DNA of 64,000 nucleotides from Cyclospora cayetanensis. Taxonomy: Eukaryota; Apicomplexa; Conoidasida; Eucoccidiorida; Eimeriidae. This document shows, piece after piece, positions 25,301 to 37,991 of this stretch; the stretch's first letter is position 1; every line of letters starts with the position of its first letter. A program made the translations under genes and the position numbers. The notes under the pieces were generated by a model. The model saw only the letters and a list, made by a program, of their open reading frames with translations, was not told the origin of the DNA and ran no database searches. The DNA lies in the NCBI RefSeq assembly GCF_002999335.1, contig NW_020312525.1, positions 163,840 to 227,839 on the forward strand, given 5' to 3'.

Positions 25301-28300
25301 GCCTCTCAGGAATCGTGCAAGCCTGTCAATCCTCTGCGGTGTCTGCACACCTTGCAAATCCTCACGCAGTGGACGGAGGCCGCTTGGGAGGCAGTAAGAG
25401 TTTATACACGCTGTATCTGCGAGCCAACTCCGTTTCTCCACTGGACAGGCGTGTGCTGCTGCTCCAACTGCAGCAGCACAGGAAGCGATGTGCAAGGCAC
25501 AGGGAGACTCCCCGCGCACTGCTGCCGTTGCCAGCAACAGTGGCTCGAAGACCGCTGCCATGGAGAGACTTCACGGCTTCTGCTGTAGCACAGGAGGATG
25601 AAGACGAGGCAGAGACTGCCAGGGACTGTGCCTTCGGTGCAAAGGCTGACGCGTCTGCGCATGCCGGAGAGGGCCAAGAGACGGATGTTGCAGCCGCAGC
25701 CGCAGCACAGGCAGGCGATAGATTAATGGAGTTCATTGCAGATGCCTATACTTTGGAGCCTCGGCGATTTGAACTCCTTGTGGCGTCTATTGCCCCCTCC
25801 ATCGTTGGCAGGCACATAGTCAAAGCAGGTCTGTTGCCGCTGCTCTGCAGCAGTCGATGCTTTCCTTTGGCGGGGAGGGTGATGGTTCGTTGGTCAGTAG
25901 GCACCACGTCTGTCCTCCAAGTGATGCAATGGTACCCGCGTGCGGCTTGCAATTGCTGCAACTCCCGCCTGTGTGTCTGCCGTCCAGGGTTGCTACTGGC
26001 CCTCTTAGGTGGAGTGCCCGTTACGTACAGCCAAAGCCAAGGGGGCCCCTGGGATGTCGGAGGGGCCCTGCAGCGCAGAGGGACGATTCACGTGCTGCTC
26101 TTAGGAGATGCTGGTGTAGGGAAGAGCCGGCTGCTGCAGGCAGCCGCTGCAGCGGCCAGCAGCAGCACCAGCACCCGCAGCAATGCAGCAGGGGGCAGCA
26201 TGCGCAGCGTCTTTGTGTGTGGCAACACAGCCTCTGCCGCTGGACTGACGGCAGCGGCAGTCAGGGAAGCTGGCACTGGAGAACTCATCATCGAGGCCGG
26301 TGTGTCTTGTATTAGTGCGCAGCTTGCTTTTTTTGTAATAGTCCCCTCTATGGCTTCTATCCCGGTGCGCCTTTATGTCCTTCGCCCCTTGTCAAATGTA
26401 CTTTTACATGGCGTATATATAAACATATATATATATGCCCTGACTGCATGGCTTCCTTCTCGAGATCTCGCGCAAGTCGCTTCCTGTAGTGTCTGCAACT
26501 CGACATGGCTTTGCATTGTCAGGGGCCCTGGTCCTGGCCGACGGTGGCGTGTGCTGCATCGATGAGCTCGATAAGATGCCGGCTGCAGCTGCTCTTACCG
26601 GAGACTCAGCGTCTTTATTGGAAGCCATGGAGCAGCAGACTGTCACAATAGCCAAGGCCTCATGTTCCTGCTGTCTACCTGCAAGGACCACTCTCCTCGC
26701 CGCGGCAAACCCGAAAGAGGGGCGATTCGAGTCAGATAAAACTGCCGCTGGTGGTGTCTTCTTTTGTTGCTGCTGATTTCTCGCTGCCTGCAGAGCAGGG
26801 GGCAGCCGGCCTCTCCACGAAATTGTGCTGCCTACTTGCCTCTTGTCCTTTTTCCCCTGTGTATCTGTTGGCTGCGCAAGAAATTCCAGAGTGCACATGG
26901 TGCCTTCACCTGCTCCCGACAAAATCTTCCGGCTTTTTGCACACCCTTGAGATCACGCGTATTCTGGGTGTATCGACACCTGTGCTGCATGCAGTCCTCG
27001 GAAGCCTTTGGCGGAAAACATCAACCTGTCTGCTCCGCTTCTTTCGCGTTTCGACCTCATCTTTTTACTGCATGACAAGCCGGCAGCCGCGGCGGATGCT
27101 AGGCTTGCTGCCCACGTTTTTTCATCCAGCCACAGCAAGCTGCACCCAGCAGCTGCAGGGATCCCCGCCCCACCAGCAACGGCGTCTCCTACCGGTGAAA
27201 GTACTGGGGGAACTTCTTGTTTGGAAGATCGACTGATGGCCTTAGAGGTGTGTGTGTTCTTCTGTCTTGCAGCGTGGTAATGACTGTGTCTTTGATCTGT
27301 TGCTGCGGTGTATGGGTGGCCGTGTTGTGGCTCCCGCTGTGTCTCTCTGCTGCAGTCAGGGGACCTGCTGCCATTGTCGCTCCTGCAAGACTACATTTAC
27401 TATGCCAGGGAGCATGTACATCCCAGACTGTCTGTCGAGGCTGCATCAGTCCTCAAAATGTACTATTTAACGCTTCGGAAGCAGCAGCAGCAGCATCACC
27501 AACAGCAGGGACTTCGGGTGGCTACCCGACAGCTCGAGTCTCTCATCCGTCTATGCCAAGTACGTGTTTTTTCCGAGCAGTGCTGCTAGCGCAGTGGTGC
27601 TGCTGTCACTGCTCGCAATGCTGACGATCCTGCTGCTTTTTCCATTGCAGTTAGCTCTTTAGACTATAATTAGTTTTTACAAAAACATTTAAACAAATAT
27701 TATACACCAAATCTAGCATTCTAACTGCGTTGGACATCATGACATCATGGATATACTTCATGAAGGGTATATAGTGTCCAACCAATATCTGAACCAAATT
27801 GGCGTTGCTATTTGCGGCTGCTTCTGCATTACACTTTGTGTACAGGCTCGGGCCCGCGCGGATTTGAGGCAGACAGCGACAGCAGGGGACGCCAGGGACG
27901 TCATTGAGGTGTATGGACACACGCCCCTCGCCTGCCCATCTCTACTGGCGCAGGCAGCAGCAGCGACGGGCTGTACAGACACCTCGGGGAACGCCGCTTT
28001 TGCAGTTTGCTGTGCCCGTAAGCCCACGGACCGCCGCTTTGTCTGCATAATTCCAACTCTTTGGCCTCGCCACTGCACATGCAAGTGGTTCCTTCTGCTG
28101 AGCCTTCTACAAGTGAACTCGGGTGTAAAATGCTGCCTTTTTGTTCATGCGGTTGCAGCAGCAGGACGAAAGCCAAGAAAGGGCCTCCAGGGCCTGGTCC
28201 TTGCTTTCGCCCGCGAGTGTGCAGCTGTCATGGGGCGTACTGGCACAGCCACCCTCTCACAGACGGTATTCTATACGCCTAAACCTTCCCTGTATTTCCC

Positions 28301-28534
28301 AAGCAGTTTTCGTCCGTGTCCACTCCGGTGCACCTTGTTGGTGGGATCTCATGCAGTGACGGCTTGTGGTATGTTATGCCTCAGGAAGCCATGAAGTGCG
28401 CCAGCCTACTAGTCTCTCGGGCTCAGGCGGCTGTTCCAGCCGAGGCCGTTGTTGCTGCAGCCAATGAAACGGGCTTGCTGCTGAAGCGTGAGGGTAAGTG
28501 GGTGATAGACAGATCTCTCCTTGCACAGTTTTAG
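22392..28534 (+). CDS. MCM8: MCM8-type minichromosome maintenance helicase
   Basis: Reconstructed exons: 22392-22443, 22567-22637, 22925-23293, 23654 to about 23705, 24064-24137, 24339-24437, 24662-24773, 24968-25022, 25310-25828, 25988-26299, 26523 to about 26750, about 27005-27247, 27356-27559, 27846-27908, about 28173-28265 and 28385-28534; roughly 900 residues. The N-terminal domain has the zinc finger (FECAKCGS then CPTGRC). The AAA+ core has GRHIVKAG, Walker [14 protein letters not shown], Walker [30 protein letters not shown] and the arginine finger LLSRFD. The C-terminus has [10 protein letters not shown] and ARARADLR. The [14 protein letters not shown] block favours MCM8 over MCM2-7 or MCM9. 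MCM8 acts with MCM9 in homologous recombination and replication-coupled repair in the nucleus. Boundaries of exons 4, 11-12 and 15 are unresolved. A GTAAGT at 28494 allows an alternative 3' end. Confidence 0.9.
23733..24000. repeat. TG-rich imperfect microsatellite in an MCM8 intron
   Basis: About 270 bases of imperfect TGTGTATG/TGTGTGTG arrays, between the MCM8 exon near 23654-23705 and the one at 24064. It creates long spurious open frames of V/C/M on the plus strand and T/H on the minus strand, which should not be annotated as protein. Confidence 0.9.
24438..24661 (+). other. GC-AG intron of the MCM8-type gene
   Basis: The upstream exon ends at 24437 in codon phase 2 and the next starts at 24662. 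The donor is GCAAGC rather than GT and the acceptor is TTGCAG. Joining here gives the uninterrupted block DVQRIRVQEV, which aligns with the conserved MCM8 strand after the zinc finger. Nearby GT donors would drop these residues. Confidence 0.7.
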
Positions 28535-29348
28535 GCACTCCACCGTGGCAAATGCAACAGCCACAACAGCGACAACAGCCATCAAGACTCCTCCCAAGCG
28601 TAAGTGCATGCCTCAGCAGCCATGCAAAGGAAGTGCACGTTGCTGAAAGCTCGTTGCTGCTTCTGCAGCACGCTCAGCAGCAGTCTAGTGTAAGCACGAA
28701 GGACTCTGACTTGGGACTCAGTTCACGTCTTCCTTGGAGTGGTGTTTTGCAATGACCTCCACCCACGCTTGGTTTCCCATACTAGTAAGGAATCTTTAAC
28801 CATCTTAAGGGTAAAACACAAATTGCAGTGTGTACGTACACCGCAGTGCACGTGACCGGACCGCACTAGGCGTTACCCAAAATAACAAATAGGGGTCGCT
28901 TGCGCGGACGCATTCCTGGGCCGCTACGTTATTTTAGCATATATATTGGTATACACTCAAGTGCGCCGGAGGATCAGGAGTTATAAACTACTCTGGCGGG
29001 GAGCTCCCCCAAGGCCCTATCTCTGCCCCATTCCTTCCAGCGCCCCACAAGACCCCCTGCCACCCATCGGCCTATCCACGAACCCCCATACGCGATAAAT
29101 GGGAGTGCAATGAGCTTGGCCTTGTAGTCATAGTGGCGCATAGAATAATGCACTACGCCTGTAGCGAGGAGGGCGCCAGCCCATACCCCGTTCTGCGCTA
29201 CGACCTACGACACAGTACAACACAGAATCCCAGCAAAGGACCAAACGACGTTACGGCAATAGAGAGCTACATACGAGATTATACTCAGACATTGAGGGGA
29301 GAAAAGCGATGACAGCCGTTAGGGGCACCGATACGCCCAGAAAGGCGT
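28535..29348. other. Convergent intergenic region
   Basis: Lies between the 3' ends of the MCM8-type gene (+) and the secreted-protein gene (-). An open frame to 28755 could be an alternative C-terminal extension of MCM8 through the GTAAGT donor at 28494. The remainder shows no coding signal. Confidence 0.35.
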
Positions 29349-30279
29349 TCAGACAGCCAATGGGAGACGAGCGCGCAACATAGGGGAGTCACACAACAGG
29401 AATAGAAGATAGCGCACTCGTTTTCGGATGCTCTCTTGTCTTCTTCTGCAAATATCTGTTGCTGCGTCTGGGCATTCACGATCGTAGGCCCTGGTTAGGA
29501 CCGCCCTCATGCCCTGTCGGTCCAGCTTCGTGTACGCAAAATGGTACATGGGGGGTACACTCCACAAACCACAGCGTTCCAGGAAGCGGAGGCGACGAGG
29601 ACCCGTCTGTTGCTGCGCCTCCAACAGCGTAATGTCAGAAGGTACCTGCAGACCGAAAAACACCATATGAGTAGCGGGAGGAAGCAATATATAGGAAGAA
29701 ACGGAGAGTCCGGTACACGGACTGGCAGCGATCCGACCAAAAGGCTTTAATCCATCCCAGCCCATCACATCGTCGACAGGATGACGGCATACGACAACAA
29801 AAACACCCGAAATTTCCTCGGGAGCGTTGAACGAACCCCTTGCCGAGCGGCACGACGGGGTGCACGAAGTCACGTTTAGCCATTGCCACATGACCAGATG
29901 GCTTTCTTCACAGTACATCTCCAGAGGATCTACGATGAAGAGACCTATAGTGGACCCATGAAATCCGTTAGGGGTACGAGGCGGAAAGGTTTCTAGTACA
30001 GACAAAATCGCCGGAAAAAATGCAGTTCCAACGACGGAAAGAAACAGGGCCTTAGGCCGGCACAAGGCGCTGATGAAGCTTACCACCAGCTTCCCCATCG
30101 CTAAAATGGCTCAAATCCCTTGGAAATGCGAACTGCTGGTCTGGGGGCTCGTCAAGGGGCCATGTGGACACCACCCGACGCATCGAGCGCGCCGACGAGG
30201 GAAGGTGCAATGAGTGGACCTGGAACAGAAAAGGAAGGAATGCCACCACAATGCAAAGCAGTGATTGATTTAAATGCAT
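29349..30279 (-). CDS. Secreted protein, unknown function, two exons
   Basis: Exons 30279-30084 and 29992-29349 join in phase 1 across a 91-nt intron (donor GTAAGC, acceptor ACTAG) to give 279 residues. The first 23 residues form a clear signal peptide (MHLNQSLLCIVVAFLPFLF then QVHS), which is why this Met was chosen. The mature part has at least seven cysteines (EMYCEES, TSCTPSC, VVCRHP, SPCTG, RCGLW, RECPD), one NVT sequon and no second membrane segment except a weak hydrophobic stretch near the C-terminus (YLLFLLC). That pattern suits a disulphide-stabilised surface or secretory-organelle protein. I do not recognise a family and no GPI signal is obvious. The gene stands alone at the edge of a gene-poor region. 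Confidence 0.6.
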
Positions 30280-33200
30280 TACCCCGTGTTAGAATGCCTA
30301 ACAGTTTATTTAGAAAGTGGCTCAGAGGGGACGCATGCATGCATTGTCTCTCCCGAGCCCTAAACCCGACTAGAGCAAGTTTCTTGGGGCTAAATGAACT
30401 GTACAAGGGACCTTCATTAAAAAGAAACAATAATACAAAAACGAATTGTTCCAATCCATGGGGTGTGTACGCTCATAAGGCTGGTGCTGCTCTAGTGCCG
30501 ATAGACTGCCACCCGTCCTACTGGGGATTCGGAGATGCCTGAAGCATACAAACTGAAGTCTTGCGACCAGAAATATCGAATCCTGTATCTTCTAGTACTT
30601 CAAGACTACGGCGCCATACTATTTTTCGGTCATGATTGCAGCATGCGCCGAACTAGTCTGTGTTTGTCCGGTATATGCGCCCCAAACGGGGGACACTCTC
30701 AGAGAAGTCTAAGAGCTTTGACACTACAGCCATCTCCGCTTCTATGTGCTGACCTCCATAGGATATGCTTCAGGTCACGTGCTATCCAGGCTTCGTAACC
30801 CGACGGTTGGCTGGATGCCGTGTCGCTCCACTAATGTCTCTGTAGGGAAACACGTAACTCCAGAGTCATCATCAGCTTAAAACAAAGTTATTGATTGAAC
30901 CTCAGGGAGCGTTGACTCCTCGCTCCCCGTGCCCCTCAAAGTTCTCGAGATGAGGGGAGCAGAACAGCTAGAGTATGCGGAGCTATGACCCTCTAAGTAC
31001 TCCGAGCGTTCGCGGTTACCTGCACATAGCATCTAGCGCAGACGCAAACAAAGTTTGTCTTCTTGTATAGAGCTGAGTTTATTCTGCAATAACAGGATAT
31101 TTCAAAATGGACAAACCAATACGTCAGCTCTTTACTAGCTTTTCAAATTAGCATAACTAATGTAACAGAAAGTGTTGTGGTGTAGCTTAGCCCGCAACAT
31201 GTTCCCTGTGACCTGTCAAGTAATTCTTCGAGGTGAACTATCGGGAACCCAGTGTGCATTGAGAGGCCTAAAGTTGACATACGTGCACCACATTCCGTCT
31301 TTTGTGGCACCGCTGCCGGGTTTCGGCCAAAACTGGCTATGCCAATCCTGCACTTAGCCGTTTTTCAACAAATCGTCCTCCTGGCGCACAATCTCCTTTT
31401 CGCGCTGTAGGGGCTTCCGATACCATTAAAACTAGTTTGGGGCTAACCTGATGATTGACGTAATGTAGTGCGCTAAACGTCCAGCAGTTGGCTAGCCTGT
31501 TGGTGGCTCGACCTTAGCACCGTCAACTCCTTACTATTTGCTCATACATGTTGTTCCTCGGCTGCACTTTCTTAAAGACTAAACCTGTTACAGAGCCACT
31601 TAGAGAAAAAGCATGCTCGAACCGTATGTTTTTACTGCATAGCTGATCCGCCCGCTCGATGCCTCTGCCTCTCCTTGTTAAGGTAAGGATTCCCGCTCAC
31701 CACAGATGAAATGAGCATTGTTAGAAAAACGAAGAGTTGCTTCATGTCTATCGTTTCCTGTAAGATTTCCCTATACACCGCGCAGCCTTACCAGCAAGTG
31801 CGCATTCCATTGGGTCAATTCTAGGAAAGTCATGGGTATGTCATGGTGCACGGGTCCAACACTCAAGTCACGGCCCATGCTTATAGGAACCAATTATGAC
31901 ATTGTTACATTTAACTGCATTAGCTCTGCCAAGTATTGCGTTCTGCCACCCGTTAGCCTACTTGAGTGTGTGAGACTGCGCTAACATGTGACCAAGCATA
32001 TTGTTTTTCTGCACCATCTCTTTGAATATTAGAACCCATTTGCCTTTGGTGTCAAGTAGTGCTCGCAATCCGTGACCGTTTATGTGAAGTTGTATCAGCG
32101 TAGACCTGCCCCGTGGTATGTCCCCAAACGCTACTCTATCCTCTGTAGCCGTCTTCACCGTCGACTATGTGGGAGTTTTTTGTCTCCCTCAAATGCTTTC
32201 TCATTCGCCAAGCAGCCTGCTCCGGCTGGTCCCAATTTGGCTGTTTAGGCTTCACCTGTTTTAACTACGCTTGCTGTTCCGGATGATATAGCCTAGTATC
32301 CCAACACGAGAACCAGGTGCTGTGTTCTTGGGGCTGCGCGGGGTTGCCAGAAGGGCGATTTCTGTCTGGCTTTTTCCTCTTTCGTCTTAGGCAGTAGGTT
32401 AGGGCCGGTTACGCATTCCCAACATACATAAGCACGAGATTTGGATTATACTTATGTCGGCCAAGTACGCAGGAGGTGCTCTCGGTTGTTCCCCAAACAT
32501 TATCTAGCCGTCTACAACGCCTTTTGCGGGTTACGCTACAGTGAAGCACCGTCTTCTACATCATTTATATTATTCAAAAAGTAGTACAATATCTACATTG
32601 GCTTCTGTTAGTGCATTGTACACATTGCAGTTCTGTTTGCTCGATACAAGAAACGGCAATTGTGTGCTTGCACGCTTCGTATTCTCTGCAACTGAAACTC
32701 TGAGTACTCGGAGTGCTTAGAAAATGCGGCTGCGCGGATCCTAGCTTCCTCTACCATTATTTAGGAACCATGGAGAGCCTGGGCAGTGGGAAAGAAGGAA
32801 TAGCTTTTGGAAGGACGCATAATACCACTCTTCGAACTTTTTCACACTGGAGTTTAGCATATCTGTGTGCAGGCCTTATGAGAAGCTTATCAATAAGAGT
32901 AGTGAGCTTAAGGCAAGCGTGATAAAAGTTAGTATGAGGGAATGAGCTGATACGAACATTAGGAAGCGCTGTGGAGAACTGGACGAGGGACTTTGGCCGA
33001 GAGGAGGGCACTGCGACAGGTCACAAAAGCTTTGAGCCTATCTTGATTTGATCACCTCCCAATAGACTTTATACCTCTACAAATTTTTAAAGCAACGTTT
33101 CCATCAGCTCTCAGGATAAACATAGGTACATCAGCAGAAACAAAAATTCATAGAGAAGCTGGCTTTAAAAAAAAAGCATTTCTCAATGCACAATACAGGT

Positions 33201-35222
33201 AAAATTACCTTTTCAAGTTTTTACATTTAATTATTACACAACAATGCTTGGGAATTCCTTTGGTGGTTACCAGCCTAGTCAAGCCCACATGCAACTTGGA
33301 AACTTCCAAGCAAAGGTACGCATCACAAAACGTGCGTCGCTGTGGCTGTACTCAGATTTGTTCGAACAGCAGAGCCCTTCATATGAAAAAATCTTCAGTT
33401 CCCCGAACGAAGCCCTTGCTTTTTACACGAAAACACAGTTCACTGGAGTGCACCGTAGGAAACTATATCCTGCAGCTCCGAGAGCGGTCTAGGCTGGCAG
33501 CAAAAGAAAGAGCATCTTGATCGCCCCAAATTTCGACCTTCATTTCTACAATGGTCATAGCCAAATTTTGGCGATACAATGCATGACCACATGCACAGAA
33601 AAGCGATAAATCTCCCATGCAGATTGCTCACCGAGCTCTGTAAAAAGTGCTGAATTCCATTTTCAGATTCGGGATATTTCTGAGCCCAGGACAGTTATAG
33701 AGTGCTGAGTGGCACGTTTCCCCCATGAATCGAATCATGCCCAGTGCAAGGTATGAGCTCTTGCGATAAGCAGAGGCTCCTAGTTTATCATTGTAGATGG
33801 AAAAACGAGCTGCTACGAAAAAATTCAAGGAAATTTAGAAACAGCACAGGCAAGTCCTTGACGGTTCGGTCAGAGAAAAAGCTGGAAGTAACGCTGAGGA
33901 AGCCAGAGAACGCCTGGACCAGCGAGCAGAATAAACGTTATGCAGCCGCTGGTTTGAGCATAAAAAAGCCAAAGACTCCGAGGCGCATGAATTATACTAA
34001 AAAGTTAGTGGGTACACACATAGCAGGAGCTGGCATTCAGTGCGTGTCCTGCAAAGTTCAGGCGAGTTCACACACTGGACGAGAGTGGGGATTGAAGTTC
34101 TTACTGCCAACACAAGGTTGACTACAGACACACGACCTCTAAAAAGCCTAAGGGTATTAAAACGCTGAAACTCTGCTATTCTTAGCGTTGCAGGCATTAT
34201 AAACTGTTCCCCTCCAGAAGGATCTGACGCTGCACGGCGCAACGCAACCACCAGGAATTTTAATTGCAGTGACCACCAACTTCGGATATTTCATCTCGTC
34301 TCAAGCTTCACCGCCTAAATTTACTCATCGAGCGCACGTTGATGGTATTAAAACTCCTCTGCTTATACTCATTTTATGCCCCAGTGGAGTGCAGGTGTAC
34401 CAAACTTGCGCCGTTGACTGCGCTGCCTCAGGAATCTTGTTCCATCCCTGCACCAGCCGAAATGATGAAGCATTTTGCTTCCGCTCTTCGCATATACGAC
34501 TTTCACTACATTTGCCGTCTGCGTCGAAGGCGTATCGCCTTCCTGATCGCGTCAATACAGCATATTGGCAGGTGGGGGTGCCGCAGTGAGGGCCCTTGAT
34601 CTTTTACTCAAACGCCGTGTTTTCACGATTTGTCCAAAACGATAATAGCTATAGCCCTTCCTATAACCCCTGGGCAGTGACATGACTAACTCACCTGAAC
34701 TACAGCCTCGACTGATGACAAACTTCAGAATTTAGCACATTTACTTACTTCCGTCTACCACCTTTACGTTCCCAAGGGGCGTTCGCCAACTGGTTGTGAC
34801 TAAACTGAAAACAACAAGCTGAGGTCATCCTCTCAGCTGCAACGAGTTTCCTCGCTTCCCCTTAAAACAAAGGTGTGGGTCTTCTCTGGCAACTCAGTAT
34901 ATCCAAAGCCGCACCACCGTGGCCACTGGCCCAGCGGTGCATGCTATGAACACTCATATCCATAGGCGTCTTTTCATCAGTTCGGGGATAAATCTTTCTG
35001 GCGGTGTTAAGACGGAGCCTCCTTGTTGAACCCCCAAGTTTTAGGAAGCTTCCCAGCTGCTCTGTGGAAACTAACTACGCGTGCATACTGGGCCGCCAAA
35101 ACCCTTAACACTGCACCATAGCCCTTGCACACAAGACCTCATATGCATCAACTGCGGGGGAGGCACGCGAGCCCTTAAGCCCGACGCCACCCTGGAGGTA
35201 AGAAAACATCTGCTGTCATCCC
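30280..35222. other. Gene-poor region
   Basis: About 5 kb with only short open frames on both strands and AT-richer composition than the flanks. A plus-strand frame at 33744-34121 is Lys/Arg-rich (125 codons) but has no family match that I recognise and no supported splice partners. No tRNA, transposase or reverse transcriptase motif was seen. The part nearest 30280 should include the promoter of the secreted-protein gene. Confidence 0.4.
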
Positions 35223-36346
35223 TTACTCGGAACGACCGCCACGGGGTCCCCGGGGTCCTCCTCGTGGTGCCCCTCTGTATCCTCCTCTGAAGGCTCCACG
35301 GAAACCACCACGGCCCCTGCAAGCACAACCACACACGTCGCCGTGCTAGTTTATTTGCAGCACCTTGAATTTGAATGAGAAGTGCCATGACTCAAGTACA
35401 CACCCCATGACTGCAAACTGTAAGTCGCAGTGCAGTGCGTCGCGTGATCGAGCCACCCGAAAAATGGCACAGCAATGCCTAATACGGACAGATGCACAAT
35501 TTCGTACCTGCCTCTGCCTCTGAATCCAGTATTCTCAGCTTGAGTCTGCTCGGCGTCCTCCTCGCGGGCACCTCCGTCAACGCCCTCTCCCTCTCCACCT
35601 GACCCCAAGTTGCGGGGGCCCCCGCGACCACGCATTCCCCCGCGGAATCCGCCACGTCCTCTGGATGGGCCTGAGAAGTGCAAGCGCGAACAAAGTGTGA
35701 AACAAGGCGTCAGACCTTCAGGAGCTACGAATACGTCCCACTAGGCAAGGATCAGATACGGAATTCCTCTAGGAAGGCGCATTTGGCTTGCTGTTCGAAC
35801 CACAGCAGGAAATGTAAAAGGCAAAGGAATCAACTGCGCTTTAAAAAAATACAGCTAAATTTGAATGTGAACCACCTTGGGGTCCACATTCTGCCCAGCT
35901 CTCTGGTGCGCCTTACCCCCCGGTCCCGGGGCCGCCTGGGGTTTGAATTCGTTTATGGTGGCTTCATCCAGTGGTGGCTGGTATCCTGGGTTATTCTCAT
36001 CTAAGGGGTCAAATGACAGCTTAATCTCCAGAAAGGCGACGACACGTTCTTCTGTAACTTCGTCGAGCCCCTCCTCCAGGGGCTCATACACGAGAGAAAC
36101 AGTCGTATTTCCGCAAGTGTTCAGCTGATGCAGGCCCTTGTAGCGCCTTTTCAGCTGTTCAGCCAGTGCTATGGCCTGACCGATGGCGTTACCTGAGGCC
36201 TTAATGGTCAGCTGCCGCATCTTCTGATCAGTTATAAGGGTCCCAGCATATGAGACATAATTCATAACTCTCCCTGTCGCCGTAACGCGTATTTCGTCGC
36301 TCCCCAGCGGTTCGCGCGCGGCACGGACCCTTCTGTACTTTTCCAT
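35223..36346 (-). CDS. Alba-domain nucleic acid-binding protein with RGG tail
   Basis: Exons 36346-35917, 35670-35508 and 35316-35223 join in phases 1 and 2 to give 228 residues. The start MEKYRRVR is followed by the Alba fold signatures DEIRVTATGRVMNYVSYA, LTIKASGNAIGQAIALAEQL and KRRYKGLHQLNT. After about residue 140 the protein becomes Gly/Arg-rich, with GRGGFRGGMRGRGGPR, an acidic spacer and a final series of RGG/RGA repeats. Alba proteins of Apicomplexa bind RNA and DNA and act in translational repression and chromatin; RGG boxes bind RNA and are methylated by arginine methyltransferases. The open frame extends upstream to 36427, but the conserved N-terminus favours the Met at 36346. The RGG tail is spread over the last two exons. 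Confidence 0.95.
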
Positions 36347-37991
36347 TTTCAAGGAAAGGGGGGGAACGCGAGAGAGAAGGAGATTTGGGAAAACGGGGAA
36401 GGAGACGGAGGCAGTCCCCCGTAGCACCGCGGCGTATAGGGTCGAGTCTGCGAAGAACTACCAACACCCCAAAAAGGCTTACAGAAAAGGGGCAAGACTT
36501 TACGATAAACAAATGCGGAATCAGAGAGGGAAAAGGCGAATATGGATGACAGACGAACCCACGCAGCGCGGGAGCGCTGTCTGCTGCCGAGCCTGCACAG
36601 GAAAAGCACAGCAGCGCTGATAAACCGGTCGCAGTCCGCGAGTGCGCGGCCTGAAACCTTATTAGTACTTGTCGCTATTCTAAACAAACGGCCACAAAGC
36701 CTTGTGTTGTTCAAACCAAACACCAGCAAGCCTTCTTCAGATCTGCCCACAGTAGGGGCGCAGATGGTGCTGCATGCTGCTGCTGCGGCAGGATGGCAGC
36801 TGCAGCCACAGGGGCACGTCTCCCCCCTCCCCTAACGTACCTTTGTTCTCATTTAGACAGTGTATATTTAACATCCTGAAGAGGCCTTCTTCCCATCTTC
36901 AGAGGCTTCCTCTAGTGCTGATGTAGGGCAAAGTCAGACGTAGACAGATACCACTCAAACCTCTCGCCCCTTAGCCGGTGTGCTGCTTTGTCTCATCGCG
37001 TGTCTGCTGCCAATTCGAGTGCGCAAGAGAACTGCAAGCAGCAGTTGCATGCTTACCCCAAAGAAAATTCAGCAGACGTAGAACAATGTTTTATTCCCGC
37101 GGCACCTATCAGGGGGCTTTTGATTGCCGCTTTCGTGTGGCAATTGGGGAGAGCCCAAGGGGGGGCAAAATAGCACCACCCTCTATAATACTACACGATG
37201 TGCAGTAGGTGACAAGTGACAAAATGGAATGATCTGCAAAAATGTATACGAATATAAGCTCTAATTTTGGTGACTACTGCTCCCTAACAACCCTGCTCCA
37301 TGATACTATTGAATAGGCTTTTACAACATGCTGGCGTTCACAGAGGCAAACAGAAAGCTGAATTTACTTCTTTTGCCACACTCTTCATTTTGGTATGCGA
37401 GCAATGAGACGCAAGAAAAAGAGTTGTACCGAAGGAGCCTTGTTTGGCGCTACTCCTCCAGCTGCAGACAATGCGTTTTCACGATGAGGCGTACTTTTGT
37501 GTTATTTTCGTAGTACCTCGATTGAGACAGAGCCCGCAAGACTATTGCTCGCAGGTCCCGTTAATAGGAATCCATGATGCGAAGGCTGGTGATCACACCA
37601 CCAATCACAACGCCACTAACAGGCACTGTTGCAGGGAATAATGAACGGTGAAGCCTTATTACTGAGTGCGTGAATTTTGCATTCATCATATTGCTTTGAT
37701 GTCAATGGGCAGTAAGGGTAATTTATTTTGTTGGCTAAACATGGACGGGGTTACTGACTAGAACATGGTGGCGTTGTCCGCATATGAACACGAACACATG
37801 TGTCGTCTGCAATTTTGGCAGACCAATGATAACAGGGAACAAATATATACCCGGACCAATTAGGGACCAGCTGAAAATACCAGCATTCTGCTCTCTGGTT
37901 TGTTGTGGTGTAAAGAGTGCGGAACAAACGCAGTCGAGGTGGGGTAGTCAGAGAGCAAAAACCACACGCTGCTAAGCAAGGGCCCGTCCAC
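36347..37991. other. Intergenic region
   Basis: Upstream of the Alba gene and downstream of the small secreted-protein gene. Only short open frames without recognisable features; no repeat or RNA gene seen. Confidence 0.35.

Noticed and set aside
33744..34121. 125-codon Lys/Arg-rich plus-strand frame
   Set aside because: Basic composition is easily produced by A-rich sequence; no family or supporting neighbours.
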